A stretch of 64,000 nt of DNA. Origin: Thermococcus stetteri (GTDB lineage: Archaea; Methanobacteriota_B; Thermococci; Thermococcales; Thermococcaceae). A program made the position numbers and the translations under genes. The stretch spans positions 186,001-250,000 of the forward strand of contig NZ_JAGGKB010000002.1 of assembly GCF_017873335.1 (NCBI RefSeq), given 5' to 3'. Shown in pieces: positions 39,285 through 48,006 of the stretch. The notes under the pieces are model-generated. The model was not told the origin of the DNA and ran no database searches. It saw only the letters and a list, made by a program, of their open reading frames with translations. Each line of letters opens with the position of its first letter. Position 1 is the stretch's first letter.

Positions 39285-40622
39285 TCAGGAAGACCACTCG
39301 ACCTTTCCGGTCGAGGACTTCCACATGCCGAGGAGCTTCCACTTTCCATCTACAATACCCCAGATGGCGTAGTCACCGCTGGCCCTGTCGTTCCACTCGT
39401 CGAGCTCAATGTTTCCCGTAACTGAAGAAACACCCAGCTCGCCGGAGCTGTACTTGGGCAGTATCTCCTTTATCTTCTGGGCAACCAAGTCAGCGTCGAA
39501 GCTTCCCTTCTCCTTGAGGACTTCTGCCTCGGCCAAAGCGGCAACCCATGCCGCGTCGTAGGCTATAAGTGCGTATTCGCTCGGTTCAATTCCGAACTTC
39601 TCCTTGTACCTTTGGATGAACTTCTTGCCTGCCTCGCTCTGGGCGTAGAACTGGGTCGAGTAGAGGACGACCTTTGAGGCCTTGTTTCCGGCTTCTTCCA
39701 CTATCTTGTCGCTGAGAACATCGCCGTCCGAACCGAACCACTGAACCTTCAGCAGAGGTGAGTCGTCGGGAACCTGCGAGAGCAGGGTCGCTATCTCGTC
39801 AAAGCCGACAACCCAGACCGCAACCTGCTCGGGCGAGTACTTTGAGAGAAGGCTCTTTACACCGTCTTCAGCCTTGCTGATGTAGGGTGACCAGTCGGTT
39901 GGCTCGGGGTTGCTCGGATAGCTTATGTCCTTCGCTATTTCGATACTCCCCTTAATCTTTTCAACGGTGGCATCGTGCAGTCCCTTCCCCCAAGCGTCGC
40001 CACGATAGAGTATTACCAGCCCCTTGATTCCCTTGCTCTCAAGTTCTGCCGCTATTGCCTTGCTCTGGAAGAAGTCGGTCGGAACGAAGCGGAAGACGTA
40101 CTTCTTGTCCTCCGGCTTGGCAAAGCCTATGAACTTTGGAGGAGCCGTTGAGGCCTCTGAGATTACGATGAGCTTGTGGGCGTTAACGTAGCTCTTCATG
40201 TTTTTAAGCTCGCCGCTCGACGTCGGCCCGATTATAACCTTAACCCCCTGGGCATCCAGCGTTTGGAGCTTCTCAAGGGCCACCTTGGGGTCGGTCCTCG
40301 TGTCCTCGAAGAGTATCTCGACCTTGAAGTTTTCTCCCTTCTGCTTGAAGTAGGCATTTATGTCCTCTTGGGCGAGCTTTAATGCGTTCTGAATCTTCTT
40401 GCCGTCCGATGCCAAGGGTCCAGACAGGTCAAGAAGGGCACCGAGCTTGATTACCTGAACTGACTGGCTCCCTGATGCCGACGAACCTTCTGGCTGGGTA
40501 CTGGAGGTTGAACCACCGGAGCTGGAACCCCCTATACAGCCCGCCGCAGCTACCAGGAACCCCACCAACAGTAGCGCCAATAATTTTTTTATGGCGGACC
40601 ACCTCGGAATTCTCCCCGGCAT
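39285..40622 (-). CDS. livK: Branched-chain amino acid ABC transporter binding lipoprotein
   Basis: A periplasm-type binding protein of the LivJ/LivK family. KKLLALLLVGFLVAAAGC is a lipoprotein signal with the lipid-attachment Cys, followed by a Ser/Gly linker and a binding domain starting VIKLGALLDLSG. The strong ribosome binding site GAGGTGGT (complement of 40599-40606) lies four bases from an ATA codon (40590-40592) exactly where ATG-Lys-Lys would be expected. The nearest ATG is 10 codons upstream (40622), used here. An ATG-to-ATA change at the original start is suspected. Confidence 0.82.
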   Translation of the reverse strand: MPGRIPRWSAIKKLLALLLVGFLVAAAGCIGGSSSGGSTSSTQPEGSSASGSQSVQVIKLGALLDLSGPLASDGKKIQNALKLAQEDINAYFKQKGENFKVEILFEDTRTDPKVALEKLQTLDAQGVKVIIGPTSSGELKNMKSYVNAHKLIVISEASTAPPKFIGFAKPEDKKYVFRFVPTDFFQSKAIAAELESKGIKGLVILYRGDAWGKGLHDATVEKIKGSIEIAKDISYPSNPEPTDWSPYISKAEDGVKSLLSKYSPEQVAVWVVGFDEIATLLSQVPDDSPLLKVQWFGSDGDVLSDKIVEEAGNKASKVVLYSTQFYAQSEAGKKFIQRYKEKFGIEPSEYALIAYDAAWVAALAEAEVLKEKGSFDADLVAQKIKEILPKYSSGELGVSSVTGNIELDEWNDRASGDYAIWGIVDGKWKLLGMWKSSTGKVEWSS

Positions 40623-40737
40623 AATGTTTACCCACATTAAATTTTTATCGCAAAATTTTTTGATAATTTGCAATGATTTAGAATATATTTTCCGTTTAGG
40701 AGACAATCTCAGTGAATTTTACACCAGCATGTCTTGT

Positions 40738-40754
40738 CACTATGACATATAGTG
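40738..40754. promoter_or_regulatory. Palindrome upstream of the liv operon
   Basis: CACTAT (40738-40743) and ATAGTG (40749-40754) form a perfect inverted repeat around GACAT, about 115 bases upstream of livK in a gap with no gene. It may be an operator. Confidence 0.35.
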
Positions 40755-40843
40755 GAGAAAAATATTGGCTGAAATTCCCAGATTTTGAAGAATAATTGCA
40801 TTTTTTATCAAATAATGGACAAATTTGATGACGAAAGACTAAG

Positions 40844-42010
40844 CTACGCTTTTGTCCAGTATTCCTTCTCTTCCACCATCGCCCTTATCATCTCGTCCTC
40901 GTCCTTGAACATCGTCCTTCTCGATGGGTTTTGCATACCGTAGAACTCCATGAACGGGCTTGGCCGTCTCTTGAACGGATAGTAGAGGTATATCGCAGCT
41001 AAAGTCCTGTATGCCTCGGCCATCTCACTGATAACGCCAGCCGAAACGCCCTCGGCGTAGTGATAAACCGCTATCGCCTTGCTCACATCAACGAGATTGA
41101 AATCCCTCTCGACAAGCTGTCTCCTCAAGATATCGGTCGCCTGCTCTATGTCCTCCCTCTCGAGCTCCTCAACAACGTCACCATCGAGAAGGTGTTTGAT
41201 TTTAATCCTCTTGATGTTTGGGTTCTGGTTGACCTGGTTGTCGTATTCGGCAACTACCCACCAGTCGTCCAATGCTCCAGGGTCAAGAACTGTGAAGTGC
41301 TCGCTGAGCTTCTCGTAGAACTCCCTGACGCGGTGGTAGTACTCCTCCTCATGGCCAGTCATCGGATAGCTGAGGTACACCAGCGGCTTTTCTTTCTCCC
41401 TGAATATCAGGTCGAGGAACACCTCGTGCGGGTGCCTTATGCCGAACTGGAGAACATAACGGACGTTTATTCCCTCCTTTTTCAGCTCGTGGACGAGGGT
41501 TTTGACGTGGTTTATCGCGTCCTCACGCCACATGACCAACGTGATAAGCTTGATGTTCTCTGGGTTTTCACCAAAGCGCTCGAACCACTCTGGGTCGTTT
41601 ATTATCCTCCTCCTAACAGAAAGAACATCGTCTAGGACTATGATGACTCTGTCTGGCCTTAACAGCTTCAGATTGCTCAGCGTGAATCCGATAACGCTCC
41701 CACTTCCCCAGCGGAAGAGACTTGGAGTTGATACGAGGTGAACTCTCTTATCGCTCTCCTCGATCTCCTTCCTTATCCTCTCAAAGGCCTCGTCCCTTAT
41801 CTCGTTCATCATGTCTGGGTGGCTTATCGCAAAGTCGAGGACGTTCTTCCTGGTGATTCTAACTCCCCGCTCCTTCCCTACCTCACGTATGTAGTCAAAG
41901 ACGTGGTAGTAAGCGTAGCTCTCTCCGTTTGCCCTTTCGAGGGCTTCGCCTATGTACTCATCCCTGCCGTTGAGCGGTGGTCCGGTGAGGAGTATTACTT
42001 CCCTTCTCAT
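40844..42010 (-). CDS. Two-domain protein with degenerate nucleotide-binding motif, unknown
   Basis: A 388-residue soluble protein. The start [15 protein letters not shown] looks like a P-loop that has lost the Gly-Lys-Ser/Thr, followed by an adenylate-kinase-like layout. The second half has [17 protein letters not shown], a pattern seen in nucleoside 2-deoxyribosyltransferase-like folds. Divergent from psmB across a 105-base promoter gap. I cannot name its substrate. Confidence 0.7.
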   Translation of the reverse strand: MRREVILLTGPPLNGRDEYIGEALERANGESYAYYHVFDYIREVGKERGVRITRKNVLDFAISHPDMMNEIRDEAFERIRKEIEESDKRVHLVSTPSLFRWGSGSVIGFTLSNLKLLRPDRVIIVLDDVLSVRRRIINDPEWFERFGENPENIKLITLVMWREDAINHVKTLVHELKKEGINVRYVLQFGIRHPHEVFLDLIFREKEKPLVYLSYPMTGHEEEYYHRVREFYEKLSEHFTVLDPGALDDWWVVAEYDNQVNQNPNIKRIKIKHLLDGDVVEELEREDIEQATDILRRQLVERDFNLVDVSKAIAVYHYAEGVSAGVISEMAEAYRTLAAIYLYYPFKRRPSPFMEFYGMQNPSRRTMFKDEDEMIRAMVEEKEYWTKA

Positions 42011-42115
42011 TTCAGCACACCCCTCCAGAATTTGGCGAAACCTTTAAATACTCTTTCCCTAAAGGCCCTTCAGAGGTTCTTCTATTCTAAAAACCAAATC
42101 CAGGGGTGTTGTAGT

Positions 42116-42727
42116 TTGACTGAGAACCTAAAGGGTACCACCACCGTCGGTATTGTATGTAAGGACGGCGTAGTGCTAGCGGCCGACAGGAGGGCATCGC
42201 TCGGCAACATGGTGCTCTCTGAGGGAGTAACAAAGGTGTTTCAGATAGACGACCATCTTGCAATAGCAGGAGCTGGAACGGTCGGAGATATCCTCAGCCT
42301 AGTCAGACTGCTCAGGGCTGAAGCCAAGCTCTACCGTGCCAAAGTCGGCAGGGGGATGAGCGTTAAGGCACTTGCGACACTTACATCGAACATACTCCAC
42401 AGTGGCAGGGGCTTCGCCTACATGGCGTGGTTCCTCGTCGGTGGTTACGATTCCGCCCCGAGGCTGTACTCGATAGATGCCGCAGGCGGCGTGACCGAAG
42501 ACCGCTTTACCGCCGCTGGTTCTGGTATGGAGTTTGCGTTCTCCGTCCTGGAGGAGAACTATCGGGATGATCTTGCCCTGGAAGATGGTATCAAGCTCGC
42601 ACTCAAGGCCATCAAGGCCGCCACGAAAAGGGATGTTTTCACGGGTGGCGGCGTTACCCTCGTAACGATAACGGAGGAGGGCTACCGTGAGTGGAGCGAG
42701 GAGGAGTTGAAGTCTCTTCTTGAGTGA
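42116..42727 (+). CDS. psmB: Proteasome beta subunit
   Basis: A 203-residue precursor of the 20S proteasome catalytic subunit. A short propeptide of about seven residues ends in Gly before the active-site threonine in [22 protein letters not shown]; the conserved Asp and Lys of the catalytic centre follow. TTG 42116 with GGGGTGTT upstream is taken as start; the long open frame before it is not coding. Nine bases separate it from fttA. Confidence 0.92.
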   Translation: MTENLKGTTTVGIVCKDGVVLAADRRASLGNMVLSEGVTKVFQIDDHLAIAGAGTVGDILSLVRLLRAEAKLYRAKVGRGMSVKALATLTSNILHSGRGFAYMAWFLVGGYDSAPRLYSIDAAGGVTEDRFTAAGSGMEFAFSVLEENYRDDLALEDGIKLALKAIKAATKRDVFTGGGVTLVTITEEGYREWSEEELKSLLE

Positions 42728-42736
42728 GGTGGTTCT

Positions 42737-44683
42737 ATGATACGCCGTGAAACCTTTGTTGATGACATTCTCAAGGAAATCAGGGAGATAATAGCGCAGA
42801 TGGTCCCAAGGGAAGCAGGGATCACTGACGTTGAATTCGAAGGGCCGGAGCTTGTCATATACGTCAAGAACCCTGAGGCCATGATGAAGGACGGTGATCT
42901 AATCAAAAATCTTGCCAAGGTCCTCAAGAAGCGCATAAGCGTCCGCCCGGATCCCGACATTCTACTGCCTCCAGAGAAGGCCGAGGAACTGATAAAACAG
43001 CTCGTTCCACCTGAGGCCGAGATAACCAACATAAGTTTTGATCCCTCTGTTGGTGAAGTCCTCATTGAGGCCAGGAAGCCCGGTCTCGTAATTGGAAAGA
43101 ACGGAGAGACCCTCAGGCTCATCACCCAGAAAGTTCACTGGGCGCCAAGGGTAGTGAGGACGCCGCCGATACAGAGCCAGACCATATACTCAATCAGGAG
43201 CATCCTCCAGACGGAGAGCAAGGACAGGCGGAAGTTCCTGAGGCAGGTTGGAAGGAACATCTACAGGAAGTCAGAGTACAAGAGCAGGTGGATAAGAATA
43301 ACGGGTCTTGGAGGCTTCCGAGAGGTAGGTAGAAGTGCTCTCCTCGTCCAGACCGATGAGAGCTACGTGTTGGTGGATTTTGGTGTTAATATTGCTGCAC
43401 TCAAGGATCCGACAAAGGCCTACCCACACTTTGATGCTCCAGAGTTCAGGTACGTTCTCGATGAAGGCCTTCTCGATGCGATAATTATCACCCACGCCCA
43501 CCTCGACCACAGCGGAATGCTACCGTACCTCTTCCGCTACAAGCTCTTCGACGGACCGATCTACACAACGCCTCCAACCAGGGACCTGATGACTCTCCTC
43601 CAGCAGGACTTCATCGAGATACAGCATATGAACGGCGTCGAGCCTCTCTACAGGCCGAGGGATATCAAGGAGGTCATAAAGCACACGATAACCCTCGACT
43701 ACGGTGAGGTAAGGGACATAGCGCCCGACATAAGGCTCACCCTCCACAACGCGGGTCATATTCTGGGTTCATCGATAGTTCACCTCCACATAGGCAACGG
43801 CCTCCACAACATAGCCATAACAGGCGACTTCAAGTTCATACCAACGAGGCTCTTCGAGCCTGCAGTCAGCAGGTTCCCGCGCCTGGAGACCCTTGTCATG
43901 GAGTCGACTTACGGTGGAAGCAACGACTATCAGATGCCGCGTGACGAGGCTGAGAAGAGGCTCATAGAGGTAATCCACCAGACGCTGAAGCGCGGAGGAA
44001 AGGTGCTCATCCCGGCGATGGCGGTTGGTAGGGCGCAGGAGATAATGATGGTCCTCGAGGAGTACGCCCGCGTCGGGGGAATAGACGTACCCATATACCT
44101 TGACGGAATGATCTGGGAGGCCACTGCAATCCACACGGCCTACCCAGAGTACCTTAGCAAGCACATCCGCGAGCAGATATTCCATGAGGGATACAACCCG
44201 TTCCTGAACTCGATATTCAAGAGCGTCGCCAACAGCAGGGAGAGGCAGGACATAATAGACTCCGGAGAGCCGGCCATAATCATAGCAACCTCGGGTATGC
44301 TCGTCGGCGGTCCGAGCGTCGAGTACTTCAAGCAGCTCGCACCGGATCCTAAGAACAGCATAATCTTCGTCAGCTATCAGGCCGAGGGAACCCTTGGAAG
44401 GCAGGTTCAGAGGGGGCTCCGCGAGATACCCATAGTCGGCGAGGACGGCAGGACCGAGGTTATCAACGTCAACATGGAAGTCCACACGATAGATGGATTC
44501 TCTGGTCATGCCGACAGGAGGGAGCTCATGAGCTACGTGGCGAGGGTGAGGCCGAGGCCGGAGAGGATCATAACTGTCCACGGAGAGGCCCACAAGTGTC
44601 TCGACCTCAGTTCCAGCATCCACAAGAAGTTCGGTATCTCCACCCGCGCTCCCAACAACCTCGACGCCATAAGGCTCAAGTGA
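42737..44683 (+). CDS. fttA: aCPSF1/FttA, KH-domain beta-CASP RNase and termination factor
   Basis: A 648-residue protein. Residues 1-150 hold two KH-like RNA-binding domains (GKNGETLRLI). The metallo-beta-lactamase motif THAHLDHSG starts near residue 252, NAGHILGS follows, and the beta-CASP signature ends with VHGEAHKC. In Thermococcus and methanogens this 3'-end nuclease terminates transcription and is essential. It follows psmB in the same operon. Confidence 0.95.
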   Translation: MIRRETFVDDILKEIREIIAQMVPREAGITDVEFEGPELVIYVKNPEAMMKDGDLIKNLAKVLKKRISVRPDPDILLPPEKAEELIKQLVPPEAEITNISFDPSVGEVLIEARKPGLVIGKNGETLRLITQKVHWAPRVVRTPPIQSQTIYSIRSILQTESKDRRKFLRQVGRNIYRKSEYKSRWIRITGLGGFREVGRSALLVQTDESYVLVDFGVNIAALKDPTKAYPHFDAPEFRYVLDEGLLDAIIITHAHLDHSGMLPYLFRYKLFDGPIYTTPPTRDLMTLLQQDFIEIQHMNGVEPLYRPRDIKEVIKHTITLDYGEVRDIAPDIRLTLHNAGHILGSSIVHLHIGNGLHNIAITGDFKFIPTRLFEPAVSRFPRLETLVMESTYGGSNDYQMPRDEAEKRLIEVIHQTLKRGGKVLIPAMAVGRAQEIMMVLEEYARVGGIDVPIYLDGMIWEATAIHTAYPEYLSKHIREQIFHEGYNPFLNSIFKSVANSRERQDIIDSGEPAIIIATSGMLVGGPSVEYFKQLAPDPKNSIIFVSYQAEGTLGRQVQRGLREIPIVGEDGRTEVINVNMEVHTIDGFSGHADRRELMSYVARVRPRPERIITVHGEAHKCLDLSSSIHKKFGISTRAPNNLDAIRLK

Positions 44684-44754
44684 TCTCCCTCTTCTTTTCC
44701 CTTCGGGAAAGGTTTTAAAGCCCACTCTGAACAATTGGCTTTAGGTGAGAGAGA

Positions 44755-45120
44755 GTGAAGCTTACGGTAGAGCACAAGTTTTCACTAACTGTTTACCTGT
44801 GGGGGGCAATCACCGGAATAGTCAGCGGTCTGCTCGCTTATTACAATGAGGCTGGCTGGCTGCTAGGCTTTCTCCTATACCTCTTGGTTGACAGGTTTGT
44901 GATGGCCATCGTGAAGGAGCTCCCGGAGGACATTCCAGAGCAGAGGGTGATACTTAGGAAGGCCTTCTGGGGCTGGTTCCTGTTCTGGCTCTTCTTCACG
45001 ATGATGTCCTATACTCTCGTGACGAACTTTCAACCAGTCTGCTACTCAAACCAGAGCCTCCTCTACAAGATGGTTGAAAGTGGGAACGCTTCAATAAAGT
45101 GCATCTTTGCTATGGGGTGA
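44755..45120 (+). CDS. Small membrane protein, unknown
   Basis: A 121-residue protein with three or four hydrophobic segments and two cysteines near the C-terminus (VCYSN and IKCIF). GTG 44755 is the start with GGTGAG just upstream. Its stop lies within the ribosome binding site of rpiA, suggesting co-translation. Family not recognised. Confidence 0.72.
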   Translation: MKLTVEHKFSLTVYLWGAITGIVSGLLAYYNEAGWLLGFLLYLLVDRFVMAIVKELPEDIPEQRVILRKAFWGWFLFWLFFTMMSYTLVTNFQPVCYSNQSLLYKMVESGNASIKCIFAMG

Positions 45121-45124
45121 TCAC

Positions 45125-45814
45125 ATGAACGTTGAAGAAATGAAAAAGGCCGTAGCCAAAGAGGCCCTCAAGTTCATTGAGGATGAGATGGTAGTTGGGC
45201 TTGGGACGGGCTCAACGACCGCCTACTTTATCAAGTACCTCGGAAAGCTCATCATGGAAGGAGAGCTTGAAGACGTTTACGGCGTTCCAACTTCCCACCA
45301 GGCAAGACTCCTTGCCCTTGAAGCTGGCATTCCAGTTGTAAGCCTTGACGAGGTTGATGCGATAGACATAGCCGTGGACGGTGCCGACGAAGTTGACCCG
45401 CACATGAACCTGATAAAGGGGCGCGGCGCTGCCCTCACGATGGAAAAGATAATCGAGTACAGGGCCGGGACGTTTCTCGTCCTGGTCGATGAGGGCAAGC
45501 TCGTTGATTACCTGGGCCAGAAGATGCCCGTGCCGATTGAGGTAATTCCAGCGGCATGGAGGGCAATTGCTGAAGAGCTTGAGGTCTTCAACGCGACAGC
45601 GGAGCTCAGAATGGCGGTGAAAAAGGACGGCCCGGTCGTTACTGATAACGGCAACTTCATCCTCGATGCGAAGTTCGCCCGCATCGATGATCCGCTAGAC
45701 CTCGAAATCGAGCTTAACACAATACCTGGTGTCGTTGAGAACGGAATATTCGCCGACATCGCCGACATAGTCCTCGTTGGAACTCCAGATGGAGTTAAGA
45801 GAATGGAGAGGTGA
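45125..45814 (+). CDS. rpiA: Ribose-5-phosphate isomerase A
   Basis: A 229-residue enzyme interconverting ribose-5-phosphate and ribulose-5-phosphate. GLGTGSTTAYFI binds phosphate, DGADEVD carries the catalytic aspartates and KGRGAALTMEK the lysine. Length is the same as that of the solved Pyrococcus horikoshii enzyme. ATG 45125 follows GGTGAT. Confidence 0.94.
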   Translation: MNVEEMKKAVAKEALKFIEDEMVVGLGTGSTTAYFIKYLGKLIMEGELEDVYGVPTSHQARLLALEAGIPVVSLDEVDAIDIAVDGADEVDPHMNLIKGRGAALTMEKIIEYRAGTFLVLVDEGKLVDYLGQKMPVPIEVIPAAWRAIAEELEVFNATAELRMAVKKDGPVVTDNGNFILDAKFARIDDPLDLEIELNTIPGVVENGIFADIADIVLVGTPDGVKRMER

Positions 45815-45835
45815 ACTTTCTTTTTACCCGCTGGG

Positions 45836-45846
45836 TTAAATTTATA
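45836..45846 (+). promoter_or_regulatory. Promoter of tRNA-Leu
   Basis: AAATTTATAAG lies about 31 bases before the tRNA 5' end, the normal TATA box distance for archaeal tRNA genes. Confidence 0.6.
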
Positions 45847-45876
45847 AGTTCTCCAATTTTCGTTCTATCTGGCAGT

Positions 45877-45964
45877 GCGGGGGTAGCCGAGCCTGGCCAA
45901 AGGCGCGGGATTTAGGGTCCCGTCCCGCAGGGGTTCCGGGGTTCAAATCCCCGCCCCCGCACCA
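45877..45964 (+). tRNA. tRNA-Leu (UAG)
   Basis: GCGGGGG pairs with CCCCCGC, the D loop has AGCC and GG, the anticodon stem CGGGA/TCCCG encloses TTTAGGG with anticodon TAG, a long variable arm marks a class II tRNA, and GGTTCAAATCC is the T arm. CCA is encoded (45962-45964). No intron. Confidence 0.95.
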
Positions 45965-46060
45965 CAGAAACTTTTCTGGCAAAAAGTTTCATCAAAGGTG
46001 GAATGTCCTTTTTGAATTGCCATGCTTTCTAGGATTCTCTCACTTCAATTGGCAATTTTC

Positions 46061-46209
46061 AATGGGTTTGTTCTCAATATAACCCCTTCGGGCGTTAAAA
46101 AGAAGAAAACCCATAGTTCTCTACCCATCTATCAAGAGAATCTAACCGCATCAAGCCAACTTCAAGAAGACATTCAAGCTTTTAGTGAAGCTTTTTCTAA
46201 AAAGCTTCA
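46061..46209 (-). repeat. Copy A of dispersed ~150-base repeat
   Basis: The reverse complement of this segment matches 55192-55341 over its length, with a 28-base perfect match (46148-46175 against 55221-55248). The frame structure differs between copies, so it is not protein-coding. It includes the 11-base-arm hairpin at 46186-46209. Confidence 0.8.
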
Positions 46210-47002
46210 GCGCCGCTTTCACTGTCGTTCAAGCGTCCTTGACGGATGGCGGAAAGTTAGTATGCGATTCTAACAAGCTGGCTTTTGAGTGGGTTTAATC
46301 ATTAATCTGGTAAGCTTACGGGATTTTCTCACCGTATAGTGCTCGGAGAGCACTAAAAAGAAAGTCAAAATCACAATTAACGAGAGATTTTGAGAGTAAA
46401 CCCGTGTGAACCTGCTTTTGGGCGAGCATACACTCTCTAACGGCAAAGTCAAAAGAAAGGTAGCACTTTTGGTCAAGCTTTTCCCAAAAGCTTGTGGGCA
46501 AAGTTTGTGGTTCTTGTTTGACAGGTCGTTTTGGGTGGATTTTCCTTATTGAACGCTGTCTTGGATTGTGAATTCCATTTTTGTTCGCTCGCTCCGTGTG
46601 AGTTTGCTTTTTAATCGACGCCCATAGGGCGTCAAAGGGAGAGAAACTCCTTCCTGATAGTTGAGACTTAGAGAATTCACTAACTTGTAGTACATATATT
46701 GTGAAAATCCTCGTAGAAAAGCAATTTTAGAAGGAACCACGAGCCTTGATCAAACTTCGCGCAGGCGAACAAGCTTTTAGGAAAAGCTTGACCAAAAATG
46801 TTCCCTTCTTTGTGAAGAGCAAAAAGCCAGTTGTGCCCTATTCAAGGGGCAAGTTTCATGGGTTTTACCTTAAAATCATCTCCCCTCAATTAGTTTCAAC
46901 TTTATTATTGGCGTCCGAAGGACGCCTTAGACAGTGAAACACCCACTAAAGAAGCAAGCGGGTATAAACCCTTTTAGAATCCTTGTAGAAAAGGCACGTA
47001 AT

Positions 47003-47033
47003 TTTCCGCCAGCGCTTGCGCAAGCAAGGGCTG
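47003..47033 (+). repeat. tRNA-proximal palindromic repeat, copy 1
   Basis: Contains the perfect palindrome GCTTGCGCAAGC (47014-47025) within a 31-base block repeated at 55367-55398. Each copy lies 1-3 bases beyond the CCA end of a tRNA gene (tRNA-Pro here). Confidence 0.8.
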
Positions 47034-47036
47034 CTG

Positions 47037-47114
47037 TGGTGGGGCCGCCGGGATTTGAACCCGGGTCACGGGCTCCCAAAGCCCGCAGGATAGACCAAGC
47101 TACCCCACGGCCCC
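47037..47114 (-). tRNA. tRNA-Pro (UGG)
   Basis: Acceptor GGGGCCG/CGGCCCC, anticodon stem around TTTGGGA giving anticodon TGG, T arm GGTTCAAATCC and encoded CCA. Transcribed leftward, downstream of tRNA-Thr. A TATA-like CTTAAGAA lies about 30 bases upstream. Confidence 0.95.
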
Positions 47115-47254
47115 CCCAGGACGGCGGTGCAGATTATGGACGGTACTTCTTAAGCTTTTCGCTTGAGAGATAGAGAAACCCAAGGCTGTTAATAATCCCT
47201 TAAGCATCAAAAACCCGTCTGTTGAATATCTGTGTTCTCCGAGAAAAGCTATTG

Positions 47255-47331
47255 TGGAGCCCCGGGCGGGGTTTGAACCCGCGACCTGCCGCTTACCAAG
47301 CGGCCGCTCCACCAGGCTGAGCCACCGGGGC
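47255..47331 (-). tRNA. tRNA-Thr (GGU)
   Basis: Acceptor GCCCCGG/CCGGGGC, anticodon loop TTGGTAA with anticodon GGT, T arm GGTTCAAACCC and encoded CCA. A TATA element ATTTATAAAG (complement near 47355-47364) overlaps the 3' end of the PIN gene on the same strand. Confidence 0.95.
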
Positions 47332-47357
47332 GTCGTTGATACGATGACGAAGAGCCT

Positions 47358-47954
47358 TTATAAATTTTTCCCTTCGAGCTTCTCAACGAGTCCCTCGAGA
47401 ACCTCTCTGAACACGGATGAGTCCACCCATTTTATCCCCATCTTCTGCGCCCAGGTGAGTATCCCAACGTCCGCGGACACTATAGTGGCGTCAAGCTCCA
47501 TCGCCAGGAGTATAAGCTCAAAGTCCTCCTTGCTGTCAACGATTCCTTCCCTCAACGCCCTCCGGTAGTTCCTCCTCAGCTTTTGAATTATGTTGTCAAC
47601 GTTGTCGGTGTCTAGTACGCTCTCCCTCACGGCCTTTTCTGCCACTCTGAGCCCCTTGTCTATCCTCCGCCGGATGTCCTCTATAAGCTCGTAAACAACG
47701 AAGGCCGGTATCTTCAGCTCGTGAACGTTTGGAGGCTTCTTAATGATGTACAGCTCTATTGCAGGCCTTATCTCCTCGCCCTCCACGAAGTGCATGACCT
47801 CCCTGTATATCCCTGGTGGCATGTAGAACTCGACCTTGCCGAAGAGCTTTTCGGCATAGCTCAGGAAGGTCTTCACGGCCTCTGTGGGATTATCCCCGAA
47901 GTTCTTTCTAACTTCTGGGTTCACGAATATGCTGGTATCTAGGACGAACTTCAT
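47358..47954 (-). CDS. PIN domain protein, RNA ligase partner type
   Basis: A 198-residue PIN-fold protein. The acidic residues typical of PIN nucleases are present (FVLDTSIF at the start, ESVLDTDNVD in the middle, VSADVGIL near the end). The sequence resembles the archaeal RNA ligase partner protein family, which usually neighbours an ATP-dependent RNA ligase; here no ligase is adjacent. ATG 47954 is used, with GGTGGG upstream; the longer open frame overlaps the divergent gene. Confidence 0.8.
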   Translation of the reverse strand: MKFVLDTSIFVNPEVRKNFGDNPTEAVKTFLSYAEKLFGKVEFYMPPGIYREVMHFVEGEEIRPAIELYIIKKPPNVHELKIPAFVVYELIEDIRRRIDKGLRVAEKAVRESVLDTDNVDNIIQKLRRNYRRALREGIVDSKEDFELILLAMELDATIVSADVGILTWAQKMGIKWVDSSVFREVLEGLVEKLEGKNL

Positions 47955-48006
47955 GCCCACCACAATCTTATTTAATCCCCTCGTCCTTAAAAATCTGGGT
48001 GATTCA

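Larger units (their letters stand above)
45965..47036. repeat. Noncoding hairpin-rich region between tRNA-Leu and tRNA-Pro
   Basis: About 1.07 kb without a credible gene. It holds a series of perfect hairpins with loops of 2-6 bases: GAAACTTTT/AAAAGTTTC (45967-45990), TGAAGCTTTTT/AAAAAGCTTCA (46186-46209), GTGCTC/GAGCAC (46339-46353), CAAGCTTTT/AAAAGCTTG twice (46474-46494 and 46770-46790), GACGCCC/GGGCGTC (46617-46633) and GGCGTCC/GGACGCC (46910-46926). A short motif like GCTTTTCTACGAGGATTCT occurs three or four times in both orientations. Parts recur at 54968-55399. Confidence 0.75.

Noticed and set aside
41738-42115. Long N-terminal extension of psmB
   Set aside because: It would run antisense through gene 40844 and delay the active-site Thr; TTG 42116 fits the family.
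46022-46932. Several short open frames in the noncoding region between tRNA genes
   Set aside because: They cross hairpins, lack ribosome binding sites, and the repeated segment is read in different frames at its two copies.
47884-48006. Upstream extension of the FucI-like gene
   Set aside because: It overlaps the divergent PIN gene; ATG 48007 has a good ribosome binding site.
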